Shown: positions 51,877 to 63,718 of the stretch, one piece after another | Layout of the letters: each line of letters begins with the position of its first letter | Numbering within the stretch: the first letter of the stretch is position 1 | NCBI GenBank assembly: GCA_023374025.1 | Contig: SIJG01000036.1 | Span: 572,777-636,776 of the forward strand | Direction: 5' to 3' | Origin: Heterodera schachtii | Lineage: Eukaryota; Nematoda; Chromadorea; Rhabditida; Heteroderidae | DNA length: 64,000 nucleotides | The notes under the pieces: generated by a model | The model's database searches: none | Told to the model about the DNA's origin: nothing | What the model saw: only the letters and a program-made list of their open reading frames with translations | Position numbers and translations under genes: made by a program

Positions 51877-54800
51877 TCAAAATGCCACCCTAAGAGTGGC
51901 CAATTCCATCGGTTCCATGGCGATCTGCTCTCCCTGTCCGATGTTCGTGCCGTTGGTGTACAAAAGGGTCAGCGAACCGCGCCGCACTGTCCTTGGCCGA
52001 CCGTCGAACAGTTTGAACGCGTCAATGCCCTTGAAAAAATGGGAGAAATATTCCGAAAAGAACGACAAATTGGGATATTCGGCATAAATATAATAAAAGC
52101 TATCTGTCCCCGATATATTTCAACATTTTGAATATTTAATTGTCACTTCTGCCGTTGCCATTCCTGCCAGGCAATTGCTCTCCCCCAACGGCGTGCCGAG
52201 GCGACATTCGATGCCGAATCTGTGCAAAATTAGCGCCGCTTCGTCCCGGGGCCGCGTGGAGGAGGAATTGGGCGAGTAAACCGTCGGATGGCTAAGCGTT
52301 CGCAGAGTCACCGGGTGAAAGTTGCAGGGAAAGGAATGGCGAAGGACGGACACAAATGGACGAAGGGCTTTAAACTCTGAATTTTGTCAAATTGTCTCTG
52401 TTTGATTTGCCACTTTGTCCACCTTTGGGGTCGTCCATTTGTCCGGCGAGTGAAATGGGCGGATAATGGAGACGAAGTGACGAATGGTGGGCGGCCAATG
52501 AATGAAAAGCGATTGTCCCCTCGGCGGAAGAAGACGGAGGAGGGGAGGAGAAGCGGTCGAAGTGCTCGAGCAGAAGATGGAAGCGACTCTCCGTCAACAA
52601 ATTGTCTTCGACGCCCTTTAAATGCGGAAAATTTGGGCATGAAAAACGGCGCATGGATTTTAGAATTCAGCAGAGACTGAATGCCGAAAGTGTACAACAC
52701 CAACCGACCTGTCCAAGGCCACGGTCGTCGTCCTGAGCAAGTCGCCGGTCCAGCATCACTTGCATCTCGCCTAAATGCAAAACATTGCCAGCCCAAAAGG
52801 GGAACTCTCAAAAATTAGTCTCGAGTCTCGACAATTCGGTTTTCCCCCACTCGAACCTTTCTCCAAGCTGGCCACTCCGAGTGCCTGACGGCCCAACAGC
52901 GAAAGGCGACTGTCCGCGTCTTCGATGAACGCAGCGCCCGGCATTGGGTAGAAATGGGCCTGCAGGGGCAATTGCGGCTGCCTTCTTCGTCGAATCATCT
53001 GTCACAAAATGAATTGGCAAAATTAAACATTGGCAATTCAGCAACTTTTGGACGGCAACTGCACCTGAAAGCCGTTCAAATCGGTGAAGAAATTGTCCTG
53101 CCGCATGGACGGCACTCGCAGACGCATGGCCAATTCGATGTTTGCGCCGTGCTGTGCCCGGTCTCCCCGGTCAGCGGCCGACTCGGTGGCCAAATTGACA
53201 TTGTTCAGAATGGTCAAATGCCGCGCATCGACGTCCAGCGCAATTTGGTGACGAATGCCAACTTCGACGGGCCCTGAGCATTTTGAGAGAATTCAACCGA
53301 TTGAATTTCCAAATGAACCCCCTTTGTTACCCCCTCCGACCTTTTATATGAACATATTGTCGAACGGGGCCAGAAACGACCAGAAAACTGTTGCCATCCG
53401 CCGACAAAGGCTTAGCCGGACCATCAGGCAGAAAAAGATAGGCACCAGAACGACTATCTCCGGACAGATCTTTTGGGGCTTAATTTGTACAATAGAAAAG
53501 AGACACCCAATTAGCAATGTGCAAATTCGACTATTACAAAGTATGAAATAATTTGTTGAATTTGCAAAACATTACCACGGTTCGGGTCGTGGGTCCGTGC
53601 TCCATAATGCACAAATGAAAGCTCCACTCCAATTTCGGCATTTTCCTCTTGACGTATTGACTGAAAAATGAGGAGGATAAACAATGGTCGATGGTTATAT
53701 AGGAGGAAAATGGCAAAAAAAACACATTTTGAGTTCATTGAGAAGTGATTGCCTACCCTAAGAAGTCCGGAAGAAGCGTCGAAGGAGGCGACCAAATGGG
53801 AATTTCGAAGTGTAACAGTTTGCTCGTCCGATTTGATCGGCTCCGAATCGAAAACACTAAATTCAAAGATGGACATTTAAAATTGGATAGTGTCTAACAA
53901 ATATTTTTGACTAATTCTCACCGTGATTCGAATGCCGAGTTCTTCGACTGTCGGATGGTCGCTTTCTGCGCACCGTCGCCGAGTTGAGATGACGACTCGA
54001 CCAGACGGAAGTGAGCCATGCCGAACGGGGGCAGTTGAGCGACGAAGCACAGCTCGAATTTGTCGTGGAAATGGGCGAGATGGCCGCGGAGGTCGATGAA
54101 AAGGACGGGGCCTGTTTGTGGGGGACATCCCAAGAGTTAGGATTTCTGGAGGATGATCCCATGAGTTAGGTTTATTGATGATAATCCCAGTAGTAGGATT
54201 TGTGGGGGATGATCCCAGGATTTAGGAATTGCGGGGTTCGGGGGTTTTCTTCCCTACCAATTTGCTGTGGCACCGTGTCCGTCTGACTTCCTTCGTATTT
54301 CTCCATGGCTTTCAATGCGTCTCTCCACGCTGTCCACATGCACACAAATCACTTCTCGGCGTCCATGTCCCATTGGGTTGGCAATTGCCAATGCCGTGTT
54401 CGCCCCAAGCACAACTTTTTGGGGCAATCGGTCGACGAAATGCGCCTCGTCCACCCGCAGATGCAATTTGGGAATGGCCAACAATCGCTGCACACTTTTG
54501 GCCAAAATGCGCTTCGAGTCCTCCAAGGCTTGGAGCATCCTTTGAAATTTAAGGGTTGGGAATGAATTTCGGGAGAAATTCCAACTTTTCCCCGTAGTCC
54601 GTCATCACATTGGTTCGCGCTAAATTGGGGGAGGAATGCGTAAATCCCTGGTTAATTGAACGACAATTTGTCGGGTCGTACCCGTGCCGGTGACTCCGTC
54701 GTGGTGCTGAAACAAACTCAGCGCCCTCCGAGCCCGAACCAATGGGTCGAAGAGCAAGTCGAAGTCGCCTGTTGGGAAAGTTGTTGGGGTATAATTTCTG

Positions 54801-57800
54801 TGATAGTTGTACAAATCTAACAAATTTGATAGCATTCGGTAGTTTTAATTGTTCTCTTTATCCTCCAAAATTTCGAAAAATTTCATTGGTTTCCCCTCCC
54901 CCTCCCATGACCGAATTGTTGGTCAAATGCCCTCCTCACAAAGTGCCAATCCGTCCCCCCCCCTTCTCATACCTCCGTCCTCCTCTCCCTTTTCACTGTT
55001 CCCTTTGCTCTCCCATCGTGCCATTGTGTAGAAAATGTCGGCCGCTCGCAGCAAATGCTGCAACGTTCGGTCCATATGTTTGTAGAAGGGCCGCGAGGTG
55101 AAGAAGCCGCTCCAATAGTGGTCGTCACGGTCCGCGTAGGTGAAAAAGTCGCCGGACAGAAGCGGCAAAAGCGACAACGAAGCGGCGGAAGAGGGCGAAT
55201 CAGCAGAAAGGGCACCACTCAAAGGGACAATTGGAATGGCACAATTGGGGGGGGGGGGGACGGCACAAATGGGATGACAAAATAAAGGCATCAAAAATAA
55301 ACGAAGAAAATTACCCACCGGAATTAAAGCTTTGGAATGACCTTTCCTTACCGATTCTCTGGTTTCTTAACGCTGTGCCGAAGAATGCCTTCCCGTTTCA
55401 ATGTCGTCCGCCTGTTTTTCCACCAAACGACGCTCCAACGCATCGAAGTAATCGCCGAGAGTGCCAAAGCGCGCCTTTTAATAGACATTTTTTGGAATAA
55501 AATTAAACAGTAGGCCCTTTGCCTCCTCTCCAATTTCTCACGTTAATGTTCCATTCCTTTTTTGCGTTCATAAACTCAAAAAGCAATTTGTAATTGGCAT
55601 ATTGGTCGGTCCATTCGCTGTCCTCGTCAAATCTGAAAAAGACAAAAGTCATGGAATATGTGCCATATGTGTGGTAAATGAGACCACCTAAAGTCATCAC
55701 CGAGTGGCACCAGAAGTAGTGTTGTGACCGTACAGTTGGGCCTTCTTACGGTACTGATCAGCCAAAAGCTGAGCCCTTTCGGCCACATTGTCGGCAGTGA
55801 TCGGAACGGGATTGACGCCCCAGGGGCTAAGAGTGAACAGAAATTGCGAATAATCAAATGGATTGAGAAAAAACACCCAACGGGTAAAAAAAAGCAAAAT
55901 CAAATGAACCAAACCAATTAAGGCACACAATCGGAAAAGCAAAAACAGTACCAAGAAATGGGTCCATGGCCGAGCCGACGAAAATCGAACTGACAGCACA
56001 CTTTGGGGTCGGGCCCGCAGGAGTGGGGCGCATCGTATGAATAGAAGGGGAACATGTGCGCGACGATGTCTGAGGGTTTTTGCAATTATCATTATAAAAT
56101 GCCAATAGTCTTTTTTTTATACAAAAATTGGATGAAGCCATCGATTTTTAAAAATATAATCAAATTTAGTATTTCTTCGTAAACCGTATTCAAAGCATTA
56201 CTGCACTGGTTTGATAGCCCAATTAATCAAATAATTGCCTACCGTCCGAATGGGTCTGTCGCTGTGTGTCGCCACTTTGGCCTCCAACGCCTGTGGAAAA
56301 CAGTTGGCGCCACACAAATTCCAACTGCTTGTGCCGTGCCAAGTGTTTTTTGACCGAGTAGTGAACACGTTGGATGGCCATGTGCGTGAGGTTGGCCCGG
56401 TTGAGTACGTAGGAAAGGGTGGGACTGAGTCCGAACGGGTCGATGCTCCAATGGTGGCGGGGAGTGTAACCTGGGCAGAATTTGTCAGAGCCCAGCTCAG
56501 AAATTGGTCTCGTGGACGGGCCCAGGGGTGGGGGGGGGGGGGGTACGTGGGATACGAACCCCTCCCGCCCGAGGGCGGTCCCCACTCCAAGCTTGTTTTT
56601 TTTTTTAAATTTTTTGTCGCTTACCAAGTTGGTTTTGCAGGAATTCGTGCCCTTCGAACAGTTCCGTCACCGTGGCGAAGAAGTGCGCGTTCGCCTCGTC
56701 CGTCATCACCCATCCGCCGGTCACAATTTCCAATTGGCCCTCCTCCAAAAAGCTGAGCATTTTTTAAAACTCAATGAATTTTTGTTTCCTTTTTCCGCTT
56801 ACTTTGCGACCCGTTTCTTCACCTCCGCCGTCTGCTGAGACCACCAAAGTTCGAAGAAACTCATCTCCGCGTAAATGAATTTCAGGTCGGACTTATCCGC
56901 CAAATGTGTGACCATTCCGTCCAAAATGTGCCGCGTTTGATCCTCGAAATAACCCTCGAAAGTCTTTAACCAGCCTAAATGAAGAAAAAAGTAAAGTAAA
57001 TGTACACTGAACACTAAAGCTCGGACGGGGCCGACACGGATTTCCAGGGCCCCAAGAAAATGGAAATTTGTGGCGCAATTCCCTGCCTTGGGTCGGCCAT
57101 TAAATCCCTCCTACCAGAAGAAGGCTTAACATGGATTGATGGCTTAATTAAATTGAAAAAACAATGGTCAAAAGTCCTGCCCGGGTCGTTGTGCGAGTGC
57201 GGGAATCACGACAACTTCGAGCCGTTTCTCTGTCCGAATCTTTTCCGGGTCGTATGTGATCGGCCATCCCTGCTTCCAAACCCCGCCGTCCGGGTTGTCA
57301 AACGGCAAAATGTCGTACAGCGACAGCATCTGCCATAACAATTAAATTCGATATATGTCTAAATGTTTGCCCCTTCTGGTTGGCACCTGAACATCCGTCG
57401 TGGCATTGTGCGTCATCGCCGCGTCCTTTGGCGCACAAATTTGAGCACGAAAAGTGTCGAGACGGTCCTTGCTGGATTTGCTGTTGTTGAAGTGGCTTCC
57501 TCAAAACGCCCCTCTCTCTCCCCTGTCATAAATTTGCCATTAATTTTGCCCCCCGAATTCCACCCCCCCCTAACCTCAATTTCCTTTCGCCTCTTCCTTT
57601 TGCGCTCCGTTTTGGTTTCTGTCCGCGTTTTCTCCTCCGTTCAGTCCATTCCGTCGTTCTTCGCCACCGTCGTTCATCGCATTGTTCCCAATGCCCTCCA
57701 ACTTTTTGCCCAATTCCTCCAATAATTTTCGGTTTTCCACCACTTCGCTTTTAAGCGTTTCGATGCGTCTCCGAATGGCATTTTGGCGTTCCTTTGTTTC

Positions 57801-57987
57801 GACATTGGTAAATGAGTTTACTGAGTCCCTTTTCCACCTCAAATTTGTCCCCCTCCTCATCCCCGTAAAGTGCCGTCCTCCGCCGCGCGTTCGATTCCAC
57901 CGACAGATAAAGCATCATACTAATCAACATGAACGTACCGAGTGCCAACGCCACGGCCCACACATTGCCCCGGGAAAACAATGCCAT
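51877..57987 (-). CDS. aman-2: Golgi alpha-mannosidase II (GH38)
   Basis: This enzyme trims two mannoses from GlcNAcMan5GlcNAc2 in the medial Golgi, committing N-glycans to complex/paucimannose types. It is a type II membrane protein with a short cytosolic tail and a signal anchor at residues about 9-31 (exon 57987-57838), then a coiled-coil stem. The GH38 domain starts at [20 protein letters not shown] (exon 57329-57181). [14 protein letters not shown] holds the catalytic Asp. [49 protein letters not shown] and [19 protein letters not shown] follow the family to the end, [13 protein letters not shown]. More than 20 exons are evident. An intron at 57180 downward begins with GC. Single extra bases break the frame in the HSHNDPGW motif (near 57202) and at 55730-55735. 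The 3' end of exon 2 is unresolved. Confidence 0.9.
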
Positions 57988-58314
57988 GCCTCCTCAAAAG
58001 ATAGTCAATGTGCTAAAAATTTTGAAATTGACGCCTTAATAGAATCATTTGTCTTTTATAACAAATAGAATTTATCAAGCAACAATCACACACCATGAGA
58101 AGGTATTTATGTTACAATGAGAAAAATGCTTTTAATCGAATTACAAATGCCGGAAAAATAAGAAACAACCCAAATCAGAACAGATGAATAACATAAAGTG
58201 TTAATAATAAAATAGGTAATAATAAATGGAATTTAACACGTCACCACAATCTTTCAACGGTAAAATGAGTTTGTTCATGATAGTCCAAAAAGAAAACGCT
58301 TCAAAACAATTCGG
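57988..58314. other. 327-bp gap between tandem SRP receptor and mannosidase genes
   Basis: Both flanking genes read on the minus strand. A pyrimidine-poor TTTTTAG acceptor-like site (minus strand, at about 58010-58016) lies about 25 bp before the mannosidase ATG. It could be a trans-splice acceptor for a leader. Otherwise the gap is AT-rich with no exon. Confidence 0.45.
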
Positions 58315-61085
58315 TCACTTCAACAGAATGTTCACAACAGCGTTCGCGTTCAGAGTGCGCAGGTCGTGGTAAGTTTGACCGGTGCCAACAAAAACGATGG
58401 GCTGTCCCGTGATGTAAGTCATCGAAATGGCAGCGCCGACCTTTGTTTTTTAAATTTGATTCCTCAATTGAATTTGGTTGTTTTTGCCCACTTTGTCGTC
58501 AATGGTGTCGAATTTGGTCAGCACAATGCCGTCGATCAGCCGTGCCTGCTCCCCGACGGCGGAATTGTCGGCCAACGCCTGGTTGAACTTGACCAGCTGG
58601 TCAACCGCCTCGTTGCCGACCAAAGCTTCGCCAACAAACAACACCAAGTCGGGCTTGTTCATGTGGATCAACTACACAAATAACACATGGCATTGTGCAC
58701 TGACGTTCAAAAAACTAACTTTACTCAACGCTCGCATCAATGGCTCATTGTCCTGCATTCGTCCGGCGGTGTCCACCAAAACTACGTCGATTTTGCGTTC
58801 CTGTGGCCAATTGAACGGCTGCCGTTGCGATGGATGCCGGGTCCTTCCCGTAGCCTTGCTCAAACAATTGTGCTCCCTTGAAAAATATGACAACAATTGA
58901 AACACCAAAATCGTAAAATGATTAAATAATGAATTAAATATGTGCCTGCGGGTGGAGAGCATTCAAATGGTGGGTGTGCGTGCGCAACTGTTCGACGGCA
59001 CCCGCCCTAAACGTATCGCCGGCGGCGATGAGCACGCGATGGCCATTCTCATTGAGCCAAAAAGTAATCTGTTGAAAGAGAAAACATATAAAGGGAATAC
59101 TCCCTCCTCTGTGTTCACCTTGGCCAAATTGGTCGATTTGCCAACGCCGTTGACGCCACAGAACACAATCACATAAGGACGTTTTTGCGCTTTGGCGTCC
59201 AAAATGTCGCGGAGAATGTCCACGCGGCGCTTTGGAGTGAGTAACTGAAAAAAACGATATCAAATGATTTTTACGAGAGATAATGTCCAAGGACATAACA
59301 ACCAAACAATAATTTTGTAAATTTTTGCTCTCTCCGTTTTTCCCTCCTTTCTACCTACCCTTCCCTTTTTTCGCTATAATTAATTGATAATTAATTGCCT
59401 GGACAAGTGCTTCGCGCATTGCCTCGCGCACAGTCGACGCAACTCGGTTGAACGTTCCGATCACTTTGCCCTCCAATTTGGCAGCAACCGACTCACAAAT
59501 GCGTTCAGCAGGTTCCGACGCGACATTCTTTGCTTAAATTGGAATTTTACTTTTAATTAATTAAACAATTTTGTTAAAGAAAGAAATAACGCTTACTGAT
59601 TAGCATTTCCTTCATTTTCTCCATCGCCGGCTCAATGTCGCTTCGGGCGAGCTGTTTAGTGCCCACCAGCGATTTGAATGCCGAAAACCAACCGCCGGAC
59701 TGAAGCCGAAATGCCCTTCGGCTTTGCTCCGCTGAATTTTAAGGCTGACATACAAATTGAGTTTTAAGGCACCTTTCCCCGTGGTCATTTTCGCTGTCGC
59801 TCTCCGACTCTTCGCTGTCCCCAATTTGCTGCTCTTCCTTCATCCAATCCGGGCAAATCGCCCTTCAGCGTACCGACAAATTTTTTCTAAATTTTGTTGT
59901 AAAATGCATGAAAGTGCGTATTCCGCCGACTCCCCATACGTTTTGGTCAAAGAATGCCGCGCCTTCGCCCCCATTGGTCATTCCCATCGGTTGGCCCGTG
60001 GCTTCGCCGCCGTTCGGTTCGGCGCTGTAATCCAACACTTTGGCATCCTTTTGAGAGCCCGTCAAATCCCATTTGCGCGCTTGTTTGCCCTTTTTTGACA
60101 ATTGCGATGACTGTTGGTCCGCCACGCTTAAATCAGAGCAATTTTCATCAAAATTTTGAATTTTTCATCGACCGAACATTGACAAACAAAACCAGGCCCT
60201 AATTCATTAAATGCCGCGCTTTTTCACCCACCCGTTTTTGGTCCCTCCGTTTCTGTTCGCTCCCCCTTTCTTTCTCTGTATAAATGCGTTCCGATTGCGC
60301 ACTATCTCCTCGTCCTCCTCCGCTGCTCCCCGTTGCTGTTTCGGTGATGTCCCATGTTCCGTCGGTTGCTGTTCCTTCTTCGTCGGCATTTCTTCCGTCT
60401 TGACCGTCTTTTTAGTGCCCGCCATTTTTTGCTGCGGTTTTTGCGCCTTTTCTCCGCCAGTCGTTTCCATCAATGAAGCGACGGTCTTTTTGGATTTGTC
60501 ACTTTCCTAAATTATATATGATAACAACTTTAAATGCCAGTTTTCGTTCACTTTGAAAGTCCGTGGTTTCGTGGGTTCCATATTGATCACAGATGATTTT
60601 ACCGAATCGAGAATCCTTCAAATTTTGAATGTATTAATAAATAATTGAAAACAAATTACATTGGAAATTCTTTATCAAATGCGTTGAACAGCTTTGGCCC
60701 TCCTATGAAAATCGCGTCGGAATTTCCCAGCACATTTTTGTACATATCCCTGAACCGAAGATGGACTTCGGTGAGAAGTCGGTCCGCATAACTCAGCTGA
60801 ATGACACTTTGGTACAACACCTGCCAATTTAGGGAAATTTGAAAATTAAATGGATAAAACGAAAAAAGAACATTGGCACGGCAATACCATGACAATGATA
60901 TCGAATTCGTTGTCGAGACGATATTTAATTGTCTGTCCCTCGTGATTGTACGCGGCAATGCTGCGCTCCTGCACAATTACATTGCGCAAAAAGGTGTTGA
61001 CGGCCTCTTCCAGAAAGGCGGAACCGCCATTAAAGCACCATAAAACGAGACCGCCTTTGCCGAAAATAGCAAAAAATTGGATCAT
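58315..61085 (-). CDS. SRPRA: Signal recognition particle receptor alpha subunit
   Basis: This is the ER-membrane docking GTPase that receives SRP-ribosome complexes. Early exons are 61085-60888, 60820-60660, 60615-60552, 60506-60232, 60126-59940 and 59837-59773. The N-terminal SRX domain ([20 protein letters not shown]) binds SRPRB. A Lys/Glu-rich linker leads to the NG GTPase: [13 protein letters not shown] (G1), [18 protein letters not shown] (G2), [10 protein letters not shown] (G3), [11 protein letters not shown] (G4), and the end [14 protein letters not shown]. Two introns need GC donors (after EALVQ near 59400, and after LHPQ near 58940). One extra base near 58801-58806 shifts the frame between the [12 protein letters not shown] and [12 protein letters not shown] stretches. 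The join after 59773 is also out of phase. Confidence 0.9.
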
Positions 61086-61522
61086 CGCTTAAATTAAAAT
61101 AAAGTTAAACTAAAAATAACATTTAGACTGAAGAGGAAGACTAACTTAACCTAACTAAATGATTTTCTTTCAGTATTAGCTTCTCGAGGACTAAAATGAA
61201 AGTTATTTTAAAAAATATAACAAAAGAAAAAGCTAAAATAATTTCTTATCAATTAAAATTAATAGAAATTTTGCCGAGCCCAATGTCAGACAATCATTTT
61301 TTGCTACATGTTTTGGTGTTTTTGTTTATATGTATTTATATGGACTACTTTTCAAATCAAATTGTTTGAAACGACAAAACTCTGCGTTGAATTTATTTGC
61401 AATTCAGCGAATTTTCCCCTATATAAATAGGAAAATACTGAAAATTTTTCACATTCATTGTCTATTAAATATTTCATAGCTCTGATCAAAGTTCAACTGT
61501 CTGCTACTGCTGTTCAACCAAA
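61086..61522. other. Divergent promoter region, SRP receptor and H2A variant
   Basis: This AT-rich region separates the minus-strand SRP receptor start from the plus-strand histone gene. Apart from the TATA box at 61422 no feature stands out. Confidence 0.6.
61422..61429 (+). promoter_or_regulatory. TATA box of the H2A variant gene
   Basis: TATAAATA about 100 bp upstream of the ATG, in a CCTATATAAATAGG setting. The distance allows a 5' leader of about 65-70 nt. Confidence 0.65.
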
Positions 61523-62095
61523 ATGCCCCGTCATCGTGCAAGGCCTCGTTCTTTTCATGCCGGACTGAAATTCCCCGTCGGTCGTGTCCATCGCAAGATG
61601 AAGAAGGGTAAGTTGGAATACAGGACAATATCGTATTCAGATTCCGTTTTACATTCGAATCATCACCTCCCTTCCTTTTCATCCACAGGTCCGTATGCCA
61701 AACGTCTCGCGAACGGAGTGCCGGTCTACATGACTGCTGTGCTGGAACACATCACGGGCGAGCTGCTCAAGAATATCGGCGAGATCACGCAGTCCGAAGG
61801 CATGAAGCGTCTCAGTGCATTTCACATTCGAACTGCAGCGCGCGAAAACGACGAGTTGAGGAAGGTCAGTGAGTGGCAGACGCTGCACGGCACATGGACA
61901 GACGGCACATCAAAATTATTGGCATTTCAGCTGTTCTCTGGCGTCTCTCTTGCCGAGGTGTGCGTGCTGCCGGAGCTCGAATCGGATGCGGAGCAATCAT
62001 CGGAAGGAAGTGAAGAGTCCGACTCCGAAGAAAGTACGGAAGGGAGCGCGAGCGGAAGTCAGGAGGGTGGCGGTGCTGCAGGTGCGCAGCAATGA
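61523..62095 (+). CDS. Divergent histone H2A variant with acidic tail
   Basis: Exons 61523-61607, 61689-61864 and 61931-62095 are in phase, giving 141 aa. The histone fold matches H2A: AGLKFPVGRVHRKMKKG (residues about 13-29), PVYMTAVLEHITGELL (alpha2), then RENDELRKLFSGVSLAEV. The N-tail is short (PRHRARPRSF). The core is far from canonical: the alpha2-alpha3 region (IGEITQSEGMKRLSAFHIRT) shares few residues, and the third acidic-patch residue of alpha2 is Lys rather than Glu. After VLPELESD the C-tail is Ser/Glu-rich, then Gly/Ala. Two introns, a TATA box and an AATAAA at 62235 (no histone 3' stem-loop seen) indicate a replication-independent, polyadenylated variant. It is not assignable to H2A.Z or H2A.X, as no SQ(E/D) end motif is present. 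Confidence 0.85.
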   Translation: MPRHRARPRSFHAGLKFPVGRVHRKMKKGKLEYRTISYSDSVLHSNHHLPSFSSTGPYAKRLANGVPVYMTAVLEHITGELLKNIGEITQSEGMKRLSAFHIRTAARENDELRKVSEWQTLHGTWTDGTSKLLAFQLFSGVSLAEVCVLPELESDAEQSSEGSEESDSEESTEGSASGSQEGGGAAGAQQ

Positions 62096-62234
62096 GAGGA
62101 GGATTGAATTCTCGAGACCGCCGTGATAACATTGACTCCCAATTTAAAAGATGATAAATTGTGTCTCTGTCTGTGATATATACATTTATTGTAAATATGT
62201 CCATGTCTCTCTCTATGACATTGCCTTGCTGCTG

Positions 62235-62240
62235 AATAAA
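62235..62240 (+). terminator. Polyadenylation signal of the H2A variant
   Basis: AATAAA 140 bp after the stop codon, in AT-rich DNA. No replication-type histone stem-loop lies between the stop and this site. Confidence 0.6.
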
Positions 62241-62330
62241 TATATTTACAATTATATAAAGCAGGAGTCAACAAAAAAGCTGATTTTATATTTTTGTTCA
62301 TTGCTGTCGAAACTCGGAATTTCAAATCCC

Positions 62331-63247
62331 TGTAAATATACCGATGGTTCTCCACTTTTTCGTTAAAATTCAAAAAAATTTCTTGATATACATAGACATT
62401 AGGGGTTTTCAGGGTCGGAGAATTCGGTTGTGATATCCATTCCTGCCCAATTCCAAATCCTGGACCGATTTTCGAACAAAATAGAAAATTTATTTTTCGC
62501 ATTTGGTGTCTAAAAAATCGTTTTAGGAATTTTTATTGAAACATTATAACTTTTTTGTTTTTCCTTACATTTAAGCCGATTTTGAACCAAAAATGCGAAA
62601 CTAGAAAATTTGGTTTCGACTTTTTGGTAATACTGCCGATGGTTGCCCCCCTTTTTGGAAATTTTTTTTTTCTGTTCTAAAAACACGTTTTGGGGTTTTT
62701 AGGGTCGCTGATCACGAATATAACATCCATTTTGATCAAATTCGGATCCCGGACCCGAATTCGAACAAAAAGCCGAAAATTCGAAATTTTCAAAATTCTT
62801 ACTTTTGTTCCTAAATTGATCTAAATAAGCTAAATTTAGTCAAAAACCATTGCAACATCAAAAAATGGTCATTGTGTACAGGTACGAACATAAAAGTGAA
62901 TTTTGAAAATTTTGAATTTTCGGCTTTTTGTTCGAATTCGGGTCCCCGGGATCCGAATTTGATCAAAATGAATGTTATATTCGTGATCAGCGACCCTAAA
63001 AACCCCATAAAAGGTGTTTTCACGAATTTTTAGAACAGAAAAAAAAATTTTCCAAAAAGGGGGGCAACCATCGGCAGTATTACCGACTTTTTGTTCGAGT
63101 TTGGGTTTGCGGTTCGAATTGGTCGAAATATATAATATCAAAATCGGATTCTACTGCTCTGAAAACACAAAATGACTATTTATCGAGAAAAAATTGTTTT
63201 GAAATTTTTTTTCTAAAGGGGGGGGGGGGACCATCGGCGCTATTACC
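62331..63247. mobile_element. Fold-back element D, interrupted by element C
   Basis: The outer ends are diverged inverted copies (TGTAAATATACCGATGGT at 62331; complement ending ATTACC at 63247). The flanking octamers are caaatccc (62323-62330) and caaatctc (63248-63255), one mismatch. The left arm stops at 62625 and the right arm resumes at 63085 across a second, complete element. Arm core: gatatcc and its complement near 62430 and 63130. Confidence 0.8.
62626..63084. mobile_element. Fold-back element C, nested, with perfect 8-bp target duplication
   Basis: It runs from GGTAATACTGCCGATGGTTG at 62626 to its complement ending at 63084. The octamer gacttttt, duplicated at 62618-62625 and 63085-63092, belongs to the arm of element D. 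The family core GCTGATCACGAATATAACAT is well preserved, so this is the younger insertion. Confidence 0.92.
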
Positions 63248-63454
63248 CAAATCTCGTTATTTTTCGCGTCCCGCGTCAACCTTTGCTGATTATGACCTCA
63301 CTCACTTCTGTTGATAAGAAGATAAATATTATGTATTCAATAGATAGGTTAAATTCTTAAATTGTATACATATTTAACATTTTATTTGATACTCAAAATC
63401 AATTATTATGCACGGCGAGTCAATTTTGGGCTCCAAGTACAATTAAGTTGGTTT

Positions 63455-63530
63455 TTTTCGTCTTAGTGGTCTGTGTGTTAGTAACCAAAAGGGGGTCTCA
63501 GGTTCAATTCCTCCTTGTGTTTGTGGATAA
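63455..63530 (+). repeat. Weak tRNA-like stretch (A-box/B-box)
   Basis: TTAGTGGTCTGTG resembles an A box, and CAGGTTCAATTCC resembles a B box at roughly tRNA spacing. No acceptor or anticodon stem can be drawn with confidence, so it is possibly a SINE head. Confidence 0.25.
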
Positions 63531-63610
63531 ATTTCAATTTTTTAAAGAAAATAAATAAAATAATAAATAATTACAGAATGCCAAAAAAAAAAATTCAAAT
63601 ACAAAGAGTT

Positions 63611-63718
63611 ACACTATTTTTTACTGCTGATTTTCTTAAAATTTTTTAGCTTATAACTTGGTCAATACTAGACCAACTAAAACCATCTTATGCTCATTTT
63701 GAAGGGAAAATTCTGAAG
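63611..63718 (+). repeat. Dispersed repeat, copy 2
   Basis: A diverged direct copy of 1811-1920. See that entry for the shared blocks. The flanking DNA to the window end is AT-rich with no exon. Confidence 0.5.
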
